Below, piece by piece: positions 11,531 through 22,439 of a DNA stretch of 64,000 nucleotides (positions are counted from its first letter, which is position 1; each line of letters opens with the position of its first letter). The translations under genes were made by a program, and so were the position numbers. The notes beneath the pieces are model-generated. The model was not told the DNA's origin, searched no databases, and saw only the letters and a program-made list of their open reading frames with translations. The stretch spans positions 35,303,913-35,367,912 of the forward strand of contig NC_089753.1 of assembly GCF_040412425.1 (NCBI RefSeq). Direction: 5' to 3'. Source of the DNA: Macrobrachium rosenbergii. Lineage: Eukaryota > Arthropoda > Malacostraca > Decapoda > Palaemonidae.

Positions 11531-13359
11531 TTTTTATTAGTTCTCTCACAGTATAATCTCAATTCTTGCAACCCTTATGTGAAAGGAAAACAAAATGGAA
11601 TTTAAGGATGTGAATTACATGAAGACTAGAAAAAAATCAGCTAATAAAACCTAAAACGTGATAAAACTTGTGATATAACTTTTTTTTACATTTGTTCATT
11701 GTAACATGCTTTAATGAGACTGCAAGGATATTCATTTTACATACCTCCTCAATGACGTATCTTTACAAAAAAAAAAAAAAAAGTTGCGCAGATGGAGACA
11801 ACACACAGATCGTGTAGGTTACAGTGTACCAGATAACGAACACTAGTCTCAGTCGCTTGTAATACAGTTACTTTCTTACAGAGGACAATGGCACAGACAA
11901 AAAAGCTTCAGTGGTACAGAGGCCTGTATGGGAGAATATATATAGGTATATGAACAAATGGGGCACTGCGTTTTATCTTTCCGTATGGTTTACACTACAG
12001 GAATGTAAGGAAACATGACTAGAATCAAAAGCACGGTGATGTGGGGAGGAAGTGGTTACTGGTCATATGAGCAACTTTCGTGAGATTTTTAATGAATACT
12101 ATTATGCATGGCAAGGAGCTGCTTGAACTAGTGTCAACTGACTAATTAGGTGGTGGTTTTGGTATGCTATCGAACCAAATTTCTCATCACTTAATCGACT
12201 TCCTATCAAGGTTTGCTCTTTTACATAAAAATTGCATCTCACATAAGCACACTTTGATCCATTGCCACTGGCACCAGACCTTCCAGATCACTTTTGTTTT
12301 GTTTCATCTAAGTCCATCGCATGAACCCCAAACGTGTAACGCACGTAAATTCTCCAAAACGACATGTCATCATCGTAAGTCAGATCACTGGTCTCAGTCC
12401 AACATTACACCTGTGGTATTTTATCCCCCAATACACTGCCATCTCCCATCAAAGCAGTTTTAATCTTACAAAACGTGAAATGTTTGTTAATAAAGTCGCA
12501 ATGAAGTCATCTTTCCCAGGACTCTAATTCTATACTAAGCTTGTTATGCTATTCTTACTAGTATTGTTCTCAAATGCAACCACATTCTGTCTCGTATGTT
12601 TACAGTCTTCCATATAAAACTAATGTTCATATACGATGAATAACTTATCTTAAATTAACCATCCCTTCTCCTCACAAAAACAGATTCCTTATCTCAAAAA
12701 AATTAATTTTTTTTTTTTTTACTTTTACTAACTTTTCTTTGTATTTTCATCATCAATCTCCATTCCTTACCCTTTCAACCCTCCTCAATTCAAGTATTTG
12801 TCTATAAAATAACCTCTCTTCCAGTATTAGTTCCATTGTCTCCCTCTCGATCAAACCCTTCCCACATACACAATCACCTTTATCATAATGGGACATTTAC
12901 TCCATTTAGTCATTCCTTTGAAACGTTTCCCTCTTCCAGACATGACTTGAAAGACCCTGGTCTTCACTGAATTGAACTGAATATAGAATTTAGGCCAACA
13001 GCCCTCAGGTGTTCTTGCTAGTGTTCACCATGGTGTCAGGCCAAAACCTTTCTTTATTTCATATACTGTACATTTGGTCTTACATAAGGGGAGTACCCTT
13101 GAATATTCACAATTCTACACAAATAATATTGATTCTATTGCCTCACTAAATGTCATCTTAAATGGCATTTTGTACTGTTCTTCCCGACATGAAGTAATAT
13201 CAATTTTAGGTCCTCTCGGTGCTGATAACCTACGAAGCTTACTTCCACACCAGCTAAATAGTTTGCAACCAACTTGGGAGCAGTAACTTTTACATCATAT
13301 TCAAGAAATTTGCATTTAACCTCTTCTGTGTAAGCATTCCTCTTTAAAAACGATTTTGG
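11531..13359. other. No gene recognised; SINE-A tail fragment at 12966-13010
   Basis: The fragment gaactgaatatagaatttag followed by gccaacagccctcagg matches the family A tail, same orientation. The rest shows no domain-bearing frame. 13074-13286 may belong to the LINE to its right, but I could not recognise a domain there. Confidence 0.45.
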
Positions 13360-15520
13360 TCACGGAAACTTCAGGTATAATTCACGGTGGCGTACGAGTA
13401 TGGGGGTAGCTAACTTCCATTCAAAACAATACCCCAACTCGTCTTTCAAATTCTGGTGGTAATTCATTAGTATCCAAACAAATACAATTGAAAAGGTTCT
13501 ATATGCACTACACCATATTCTAAGGCCCATACTTTGTAAATCATCCAATTCTTTCAATTAGAACATACTGTACTGTATTTGACATCCAATCTCAGTAACT
13601 TACCTGCTCTGCAATTAAGACCAGAAAACTAAAATATATAAGGATTTCTTAACTCTCCACTCACTGATGGGATTGACTGACTTCTGCAACTGTTTGCAAG
13701 CTGATGTAGCATCATAGACAGTGCAGTATATTACAGTCACTGAAAAAGAGAGAGTTCTTTACAGGAAAGGAGACTGGCTACATATATGATGCAAATAGCA
13801 ACAGCAAAACATGTAACAGTGAAGATACTTCCCAGTTGAATATGCCACTCTTACATTTTGATGAGTCTGTCTGATATAAAAGAACCAGCGAATCTATTCA
13901 TGTTACTGTGAATCCCCATTATGTATAGTTGCTGGATTGTACCATCTCACCAGCTGGTATCATAGGCCTCCTCAAGATCACAAAAAACCAGTGGTCTGAC
14001 ACTGCTAAAAGAAACCTTTTTGAATCTGGTTGGATAATCTAAAGTGGGTCTAGGGCAGGTGGAGAAGTAAGCTTTCACGTTCCATATACCACACTAACCT
14101 TATGTTAATCAACTTTTCCATTAGCTTTTAAACACAACTGGTTAGTAGCTAGTGGACTCAAAAGGAATTTTTACTGGGTATCTTAACTGGAATGATAATG
14201 GAAGTTTTCTCACCCTTAGGTAATTTACATACCAGTCTCCCATAACCTATTTAATATAAAAAAAAATATATGAATTTTTTGGCAGGTGCTTTATCATCAT
14301 CACAATATTTCATCCTTCCTGGAGGCAGTAGCCTCAGTTGAATTATATATAAAAATATCCTTACCGCTAGAGCTAAGAAAGATCCAACCTTAATAATTTT
14401 TGTTCTTGATATACCTTATAAAAAGTTTGCCTAGATTTTCGGAAACTTAGGAAGGATCGCTGATCATATTTTACAAAAACTTGCCAGTATGCTTTCTAAT
14501 CCTTGGAGTCTTACGAGCTGATCCCATTAATGTGGTAGAGCAATGAACCTTCAGTGTTTAAAAATAACCTTGCTGTCAGGCAATTGCACTTTTATACATC
14601 ATTCTACATCTTGTTTCACCATGAAACTGCCCATCTGTGAGATTTCCCTTAAGTTTTTGGTATATCACCACAAAAACTTTTCAAGGTTGTTTCTATATAA
14701 AAAAAATCATATGCTTCAACATGTAAGCTGATTCAAATTCTCTATCCAGGACATCCTAACAATTTTGCTCCAGTCTACTCCTCAACCTTCCATTCAAGAG
14801 GAAATTCAACATTTAAGTGAGATGGGATACGGTCACTTTCAATCAAATATTAAACTGACAATACAAAACCTAAATTGATTCTTGACGAGTGTAAACGTTA
14901 ATCTTAGCAGGTGATTATGGGGCCATTACTATTGTCACTGGATTTTTTTTTTAATAATCTCTTCTAATATCCTCCTTTCCAAACCCAATACATGACCACT
15001 TCAAAGAGGATTATGAGCACTGAAATCACCAAGTAGGAGTAGAGAGGGAAGCTGGACTTTTAAATTCTGAATAGTATTTTCACTGAAACCACACCTAGGA
15101 GGAAGGTACGGGGAACAAATGGTTAACTGTCTAAAATGATGATGATAGCCATAGCCTGCAAAGAAGTATTCATGTTCAAGAAAGAATGCTACAGTATCAT
15201 TTATAATACTATAACCATCACCATAAGCACAGCCACCAATAGGAAGAGTGAAGTGAAAAACTTCAAAATTCACTCCAATATTGGACACAAAATTGCCTAC
15301 CATGGTCTTTTGTAAGTACACATTCTTTGGACTATCATCATGAAGCATGACCTTGATTATTTATACAGAAGTTCTCACACTCTTGAAGTTCCATAACAAA
15401 ACATCTGACTTGAATTTACATTACTTGGATTTTCTGCTAGACATACTAGTTCTGGAAGAGGAAGCATGTTGGGAATAAAATTTGATCTAACTTCAGGTAA
15501 GTAATTGAGCAGCAAAGGGA
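13360..15520 (-). mobile_element. Degraded I/Jockey-like LINE (endonuclease plus reverse transcriptase)
   Basis: Minus-strand fragments occur in the order expected of a non-LTR retrotransposon. At 15348-15001 the frame contains TICSPYLPPRCGFSENTIQN and LLLGDFSAHNPL, matching the APE-type endonuclease signature YLPP...LLGDFNAHNPLWG. Near 14140-13960 fragments reading MEKLIN, then ARG-less spacer and FCDLEEAYDT across a frameshift, match reverse-transcriptase motifs including the catalytic-loop-proximal (F/V)DLEKAYDT block. At 13557-13360 LDDLQSMGLRIWCSAYRT matches the C-terminal LDxIxNxGLRLALGAFRT block. Stops and shifts separate the pieces, so it is dead. Clade assignment is from motif memory only. 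Confidence 0.7.
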
Positions 15521-16059
15521 GTTTTGGGGTCTCTGGTCATTGAGCTTACACACTATTGCCAACAAAGTTAGAAACTTCTCAACACTACACTTCACAGTGT
15601 TCCATATAAAAAACACAGAACTCTTTGTCAAATGATGGGCAAGACTGAATACCAATGCTTGATCACGTGATCAAGTCACTTGTGGGTATCTTTCTATCTT
15701 GCTGATAGAGACCTAATTCTATAAGCTAGAAATGACTATTTGTCAAGATAGACAAAACATGAGTTCACTAGTATGTAAGGGGAAAAGAACAAACCCCGTA
15801 AAAAACTCGCTAAGTTAAGGAGGGACTATGAAACGCAGAAGCGTCTAGGTAAGGCTTATCACGCACTCGGCTGGAAAGCAATTGACCACGCATGGTGGGA
15901 TCAGACCAGGGCAGACTAGGGCAAACGGGAAGCTAGTGGATTTCGGTAGAAAGAGTCTACATTCAGCCGAGGCATGTGAAGTGCAATGGGAATCCCCTAA
16001 ATATGAAGTGTAGGGAGTATTCGTACCAGAACAAACTGATTTAAAAAAAAAAAAAGACA

Positions 16060-16960
16060 TGCAAAGTTGTGACAACTGTACAGGAATAAAATTAATGGCC
16101 CACAACCTGAGAATATTTGAAAGAATTATAGACCAAGACTTAAGACAGTCAAGACTGGAAGAAAGCACCTAGGCTTTATGAAAAGGATAGGTAAAATCAA
16201 TGGAATATTCTCCTTAAACCAGGTAATGGAGAAGTATAGAGAGAAGCTGGAGGGTCTTCATATGGTCTTCATCAACCTAGAAATGGGATATGACATGAGC
16301 ACCTAACTTGAAGTGTGGAGAAGTTTGAGGGAATTAGAGGCACCAGAAAAATATGAGGAAGATTAGTGAAATATATAGAAATGTGACAACCACCATGAGA
16401 ATACTGTAGGAATGACTAGCAGCTTCCAGATCAAGGTAGGACTGCAACAGGGATCAGCGTTGAGCCCCTTCTTCAATATCGCTGGATGTAGTAACAAAGG
16501 ACGTTAGGGAGAGCACCCTGGTGTATGAACTACACTGATGACATCATTTTGATTGCAGGAGCTAAAAAGGAGCTTGAGAATAAGCTATATAGGTGGAGAT
16601 ATGTGTTAGGAGATTAGAAGGATGAAGATAAGTCAAAAAGAGACTGAATATATGACAACCACAATGGATGGTGACCAGCAAGCCACAACTAAGCAGGGAA
16701 AAATCAACATCAAGAGTGTTGAATATCTGGGCTTGATAATAGAGGCAGTGGGTGATGTAGATTAAGAAATTAATCACTGATTTCAAGTTGGATGGAATAA
16801 CAGGAGAGGGGTTCCAGGTGTACCCTGCAACAATAGTACCTTTTAGGCTGAATGGCAAGGTACATAATAGAGGACAAAGGAGAGAACACAAGGAAAAGTC
16901 TCATGATAAAAAGTGATACTGACTAGAGACTAACTGAGAACAACAATAACTTGGCTCAAC
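16060..16960 (+). mobile_element. Degraded RTE-like LINE reverse-transcriptase fragment
   Basis: Three-frame reading of the plus strand gives successive RT motifs: INGIFSLNQVMEKYREKLEG then HMVFINLEMGYDM (thumb of motif A, VFxDLEKAYD), EAPEKYEE, FQIKVGLQQGSALSPFF (motif B), MNYTDDIILIAGAKKELENK (motif C, where the usual F/YADD reads YTDD) and KTEY-like remnants. Frames are broken repeatedly. The set MEKYREG...VFVDLEKAYDRVPR...GLHQGSALSPFLF is typical of an RTE-like LINE very common in animals. Nothing suggests activity. Confidence 0.7.
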
Positions 16961-17705
16961 TTAATTCCAGTGGATAATGACCTGCATCCTCATTCCCTGT
17001 CTAAGTCAGTATCCGGTAATGAGCAAGACTGCTGGGAGGATTCAGTTGCAATAGGAAAACAAGGCTTAGAAAGAAATTCAGATGTACCAGGATAATCAGG
17101 CTTAGAGACAGGAGTCCTTTGGACAGGTTGAGTTTTTCTATACTGTACTCCCAAAGAGGTAGAAGGTCAAGATAAGGGATCTTCCTCATTACATTCTGAG
17201 TAGTCCGTGTAGTCAAATTTGAAGTAACTAGTGGTTTTTTTAAGCTTTCAATAGCAGAAACTTAGGTTTCAGGACTTTTATTACCCACCATCTTTTGTTT
17301 ATCACTACCTATACTTAAAACCTGTGTTTGCAATTTCCAGGACATCCTCTTCCAAATTATATAAAGGCAATTGTTTAAATTTGGGAATGTCCACCTTTAC
17401 AGTGAAATCCAAACCTATCAGCAAAACACAGAACCCACAAGATTATGGTCTTTTGAGCAGACATAGCATTCTGTTTGCTCAGACACTTTTAATTCAGTGT
17501 AGTTATATTTACATTATTTTAAACAATGACCATGTCTACTTTGATTTTCTTAACTCTGATGGGCAGATGTCCAATTTTCATGTATTCGCTCTAAGTTCTG
17601 AAAGGTCTTTGCTGAATACTAAGGGTACGTTCCAAACACATGGTCCATTCTCATAGGGAGAAAGGAAAAGGCTTTAAATTAAGTGCTCAGAACTGGCCTT
17701 TGAGT

Positions 17706-18000
17706 AAGGAATGAAATGAAATACTGTATAAAATTTAGACAGAAGGCCAAGCATTGGCACCTATGAGGTCATTTAGCGCTGAAAAGGAAACTGAGATTAA
17801 AAGGTTTTAAAGGTGAAACAGGAGGAAAACCTCGCAGTTGCACTATAAAACAACTCTTAGGAGAAGGTGGAAAGTAAGATGAAAGAGAATATGAATGGAG
17901 GTACAGTAAAAGGAATGAAAGAGGTTGCAGCTAGGGGCTGAAGGGACACTGCAAAGAACCTTAAGCAATGCCTACAGTGGCACTACCACTCTAAGGAGTC
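17706..18000 (-). repeat. SINE-like family A copy
   Basis: Matches from aaatttagacagaaggccaa through gttgcagctaggggctgaag to acagtggcactaccactcta. The middle of the head palindrome is deleted. Same orientation as the other copies. Confidence 0.7.
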
Positions 18001-18380
18001 CACTGGGTATGGTATAAATTTCTGAGACAGAAAATTCTACCCCACCAACTGTGACCTGCATTAAAAAAAGAAATTACTTTAACAATAAAGCTAAATAATG
18101 CACAGCATATTCTAAGCCAGCCCTTCATAATCAATCATAATATAAAATGCTTAAAAGCCAACAATGTGGTACTAGGACCCTCAGCATCTAACACTGAAAA
18201 CTTAGACAATGGATATACAGTTATTTTGGCAGTTATTAAAATTTTATGTTAGCCTTACTCTATGTGCCTCGAGTGGTGGTTGCTGAACTGGTAGAGGGCC
18301 AAAGGAAGTTATTCAATCCTGCTCATGCAACCAAGCCCCACTGCATCAAGAGCCCTATTCTCTTTGTTGCCATTTTCTTT

Positions 18381-19035
18381 AAGGCTGGGCTAGATAAGGG
18401 TATAGGATTCATGGAATTTAGGTCATTCAGTACTAAAGAAAGTGAAAAGAGGGAGTTGGAGTAGTGGGATAGCATGATAAAGAGACCTTAAAAATATATC
18501 AGATGAAGTACAAGGGTCTAAAGGTGAAACTGGAAGAAAGCCTCACAGCTGCTGTAAGTAATAATAGAGAGGTTGGAAAGCAAAATAGGAGAAAGAAAGC
18601 ATGAATGGAGATACAGCAAAAGGATAAAAAGTGGGTGCTGCTAGGGGGTGAAAAAAATAAGTATATCTTAGTTTAACCAGACCAATGAGCTGATTAACAG
18701 CTCTCCTAGGGCTGGCCAGAAGGATTAGATTTATTTTACGTGGCTAAGAACCAATTGGTTACCTAGCAACGGGACCTACAGCTTATTGTGGGATCCGAAC
18801 CACATTATGACGAGAAATGAATTTCTATCACCAGAAATAAATTCCTCTAATTCTTCATTAGCCGGGTAGGAGAGTCGAACGCTGGGCCAACAGTGTGCCA
18901 GGCGACAGCTCTATCCACCCCTCCAACGAAGAACTGCTAGGGGGCTGAAAGCACGGTGCAAATACCCTTTAGCACAGTGCAAATACCCTTTAGTAATGCT
19001 TAATGTGCAACCCTTGAAGTAAGGGTACTGATTTG
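18381..19035 (-). repeat. Diverged SINE-A copy split by a family B SINE
   Basis: The left part (18381-18648) runs from aatttaggtcattcagtac to gggtgctgctaggggg, and the right part (18934-19035) resumes with ctgctagggggctgaaagca through gcttaatgtgcaacccttga. The two parts are contiguous in family A order once the inserted family B element is removed. It shares the gaaaagagggagttggag variant with the 33.6 kb copy, suggesting a subfamily. Confidence 0.65.
18638..18944 (-). mobile_element. tRNA-derived SINE (family B), copy 2, nested in SINE-A
   Basis: Contains the same body (gttgctaggtaaccaattgg, gacctacagcttattgtggg) and tRNA-like head (gtcgaacgctgggccaacag on the plus strand, the complement of the B-box region). 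An 11-bp target duplication, ctgctaggggg, lies at 18638-18648 and 18934-18944 and is itself family A sequence, so family B inserted after family A. Confidence 0.85.
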
Positions 19036-19639
19036 CTTTTCAAACTGTCTTCCGCATTCAAAAATAAATTACATTAATTGCTGTCAAAGCAAATGTGTTA
19101 TGCCAAGTTAATTCCAATCGTCACAAGAATAAGGCAAAATCACATTAACACCCTAGCATTAGTTTAACATTACAAGTCTCAAATATTAGTAAGGTGATCC
19201 ACTTATGCTAACTTACAATAACAATTCAACATAAACTTACAAGGCAACTATGTGTAAGGAGCAGATACCATAAAATAATATAACTCTTCTTGTAAATTTT
19301 GCTCAAATAACAATAGTGTAAATAATTAGTAGCAATAACTCCTGTTTTAATACATACAACATATAAAAGTAACGAACTTTATCAAAAGAACTTGTAGATG
19401 AATGACCTACAAAAAATTAGTGAGCTCTAGCACTAGTCTTTCAAAACTTCACTTTAACCATCCACGACATCAACCAAGAAAAGAATAACATAACTTCAAT
19501 GGCTACAGACCCGATTTGCCGCATTACAGTGATTGCCTTGATACATCCAGCATGGTTCAAAGATTTGGCTAAAATTTTTGTGGCCGCATATCCTTGTGGC
19601 CATAACAAGAAAATAGAGGAATTATGATAATTGCCTGAG
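19036..19639. other. No gene or repeat recognised
   Basis: AT-rich sequence without supported features. Confidence 0.6.
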
Positions 19640-19885
19640 TGGTAAAGAGTACTGAAAAGTGTAAAGACTTAGATGTTATGGGCATGTGGTAAAGATGAGC
19701 GAGGAGGAAGGAGGGACAAGGGCTTGGATGGAACATGTTAGGGGTAGAACACTGAGAGAAAAGCAAAAGATTAGATGGCATGATTAAGTGAGGCAAGTAT
19801 TTGGAGAAACTGCTGAAGATTGATCAAGGCAACAGACCACCTTGCTTCGGGACAGCAGTGGGGATGAAGACTATGACAACACAGT
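19640..19885 (+). mobile_element. LINE C-terminal fragment
   Basis: A short frame reads LRCYGHVVKMSEEEGGTRAW with an RGRTLREKQKIRWHD block following. This matches the terminal LRWYGHVxRMxDxxxxKxAW...GxRxRGRPRxRWxD segment of RTE-like LINE proteins. It is probably debris of the same class as 16.1-17.0 kb. Confidence 0.6.
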
Positions 19886-20520
19886 ACTGTACTGTAATTG
19901 TCTATGTCACTGGTTATTAACCTCTTGGACATGGCCAAATTCCATGATTGAGTAACCAATGGGCTGTGAATTATTATTTTCAAAGCTGTCTATATTTTGT
20001 TAATCTCCAGTAATTTCATCCAGCCTTAAATCTTTTTAACTTGAGCGCTTAGCTGATGATATGTATATGATTAATAGTCGGAAGGTAAAATCATGGCAAG
20101 AAATATTCAAGATCCTGCATTCAACTGCTTGTTTACATAACTTTTGCATAGAAGAATTGCTGTACATCTGACATAAAAAAATTCACAATGTTAATGAGCT
20201 TCTTTATCAATTACACAGTACTGAAACAATTTTCACCTAGAATATAATCTGTAAACAAAATCACCTAGAATTTGAAATGTTGGTCATGATCATACAAAAT
20301 CAGGATTCTCACAAATAGTAAGACTACTAATGATTAACACCTGTGAATTTTCATGATACTCCTGCATATACCTGTCTAAAGTTATTCAAGTCTGCATCCT
20401 GTACTCATATAAAGGTAATTATCAACATCAGAACTGCTGTCTCAAAAGGTCATACAGAAACATCATGGATAAGCACAGCTATTTCATTTCCAGCTATATT
20501 GCTAAACAAATTTTTACAAT

Positions 20521-20905
20521 AATTTGCATTTTTCCTAGGCATACAAACTGTAGCCTTTCATACATGGAGTACCTTCGTGCCCATACGATGGACCCAGCCT
20601 GTGTACAAAGTAACAAGAGAGATACCCCCGGAGGTAGGTGGGTAGGATAAGCCATTTCACACAGACTTTCCCCGCCGCACTTGCAGTTGCAAGATATGCA
20701 ACACTGGCAGACAAAGTGGGGAGGCAGAGGAGAGTTTTCTCCATTATGAAAGGCTAAAGTTTATATACCTAGGAAAAATACAAATTACTTTAAATAAAAA
20801 TCTGGTATTTGCGCCTACAGGAACATAAACCTATCACCTTTCGCATATGTAGACTCACTAATCAGGAGGGTGGTACTACCAAAAAAGAGGGTGAGTGCAC
20901 CAAAG
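20521..20905 (-). mobile_element. Isolated DIRS-type terminal hairpin module
   Basis: The left arm tttttcctaggcatacaaac with gtagcctttcat and the right arm atgaaaggc with gtttatatacctaggaaaaa are near-perfect inverted repeats of about 42 bp, 270 bp apart. Past the right arm comes ggtatttgcgcctacaggaa with cataaacc. The same hairpin-plus-motif layout sits at the 3' ends of the DIRS copies at 45.65, 48.77 and 53.56 kb, but no DIRS coding sequence follows here. It is therefore a solo terminus or a non-autonomous derivative. Strand is by analogy. Confidence 0.6.
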
Positions 20906-20941
20906 TGTCTGGATGGTGTCATAAAAGGCTACATAGCAGTA

Positions 20942-21301
20942 AAGGCAGTCCCCGGTTTACGATGGGGGTTCCATTTTTACGCCGCGTCGTAAATTGAAAA
21001 TCGTCATAAACCGAAAAATCGTCGAAAATCGTCAAAAATCCTAAGAAAACCTTACTTTCAATGCTTTGGGTGTATTGAAAACAATGTAAATGCATTTTTA
21101 TTGAGTTTTTCATCAAAAAAGCCTCCAAATTTTGATTATTCTGCCGTTTTGGAGCCATATTTCTTCCGCCGGATCGGCATACGACGCGTTGTAACCCCAG
21201 AACATGCGTCGTAAAAAAATAATTTCTGATAAATATATTTGAAAAGCGTCGTAACCTCGGAACGTCGTAAGCCGGACCAGTCATAAACCAGGGACTGCCT
21301 G
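20942..21301. mobile_element. Foldback element with TA duplication (Tigger/pogo-like ends)
   Basis: The left end aaggcagtccccggtttacg and the right end taaaccagggactgcctg are inverted repeats flanked by TA dinucleotides (20940-20941, 21302-21303). Internally the motifs cgtcgtaa and atcgtc recur many times near both ends, extending the imperfect inverted repeat. There is no coding capacity. TA duplications with CAG-starting inverted repeats suit a pogo/Tigger-type transposase, which is an inference from the ends only. Confidence 0.7.
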
Positions 21302-21303
21302 TA

Positions 21304-22439
21304 CACGTTTACCTCTCTGGCAATCCCCTAGCTGTTGACCCATATCCAAGTCTGTCCTGCCCATATCGGAGACACTAGCAACTGATGGGCTACTTGGTTG
21401 CCCCAACACCTGTGTTGGGAGGTACCACAGGTTGCATGTAAACAAATTTTGAGGACACAGGTTGCTAAGTAACATTCAAAGATGAGTATAAGAATGCTAC
21501 AATAATCATTGCTTAGCTAGCTGATCATACACTGAACAGTTTTTTATAGAAATTAAGAGAGGATTTTGTGATAGATGAACTTTCTATATGAACACTTTCC
21601 AGCATGCATTTTGATTACCGAAATAAATGCAATGAAGCATCTCTACAAACAGACAAGGAAAATCAAGAAAAAAAAATCATCTATAGTATCTTTAATAAAA
21701 TGATTAATATCTTATAATATACTGTACAAGTATATGCCCAAAACTAATTAGTTAGCTAAATTCTTAAATTGCACACCCACAGAAAGATTTTTGCACTTTA
21801 GTGTAACAAGATTTGCGACCATCACAGGTAAAGCTCCCAATCTGCTACATATAATGACACTCTACACATGCAGTCCCTCAATGTTCTGGACAGAACCTAA
21901 AAGTGGCAAGTTAAAATATATGAATCTACTAAAATTCAACCCTCCAAACATTTCATACATGTGTAAATGCACAATACATGTGAGCCGACTGCGAGTCTTG
22001 CTATTAAACATTTTAGCAGTTCGGAAATTAATATCAATAAATAGTTTAACCAGGCAACTGAGTTAGCATTGTCACCTCTCAAAGGGGCATTCTTAACTCT
22101 CATAAGGTTGGCCCAAAGGATTTGTTATTGATGAAACAGATCTTAATATACTGCAAATCCTTAAAATCTAATGATAGGACAAACAGAAAAAAAATGAAGA
22201 TTCTTAAAATTAAACCTCATTCACTGATTTGTTTCCAATACTGGACATACATTACTGGTTGAAAATCTTACAATCATTAAAGGCATGTTTGATTTTCAGT
22301 GTTGTTCTGCATTCTCTTACATTCCAGGACTGGGTCAAGTGGGTTATTCATCAAATAGCCATGGGTCAGATGGGTGTGATCAATTCAAGATGGGCATTGT
22401 GATTTGTAGAAGGGAGGGGGGGTTGAATGTTCTGGTGCA
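21304..22439. other. No gene recognised; SINE-B tail fragment at about 22037-22125
   Basis: Short piece aatagtttaaccaggcaact followed by ggttggcccaaaggatttg matches the tail half of family B. The remainder is unassigned AT-rich sequence. Confidence 0.5.
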
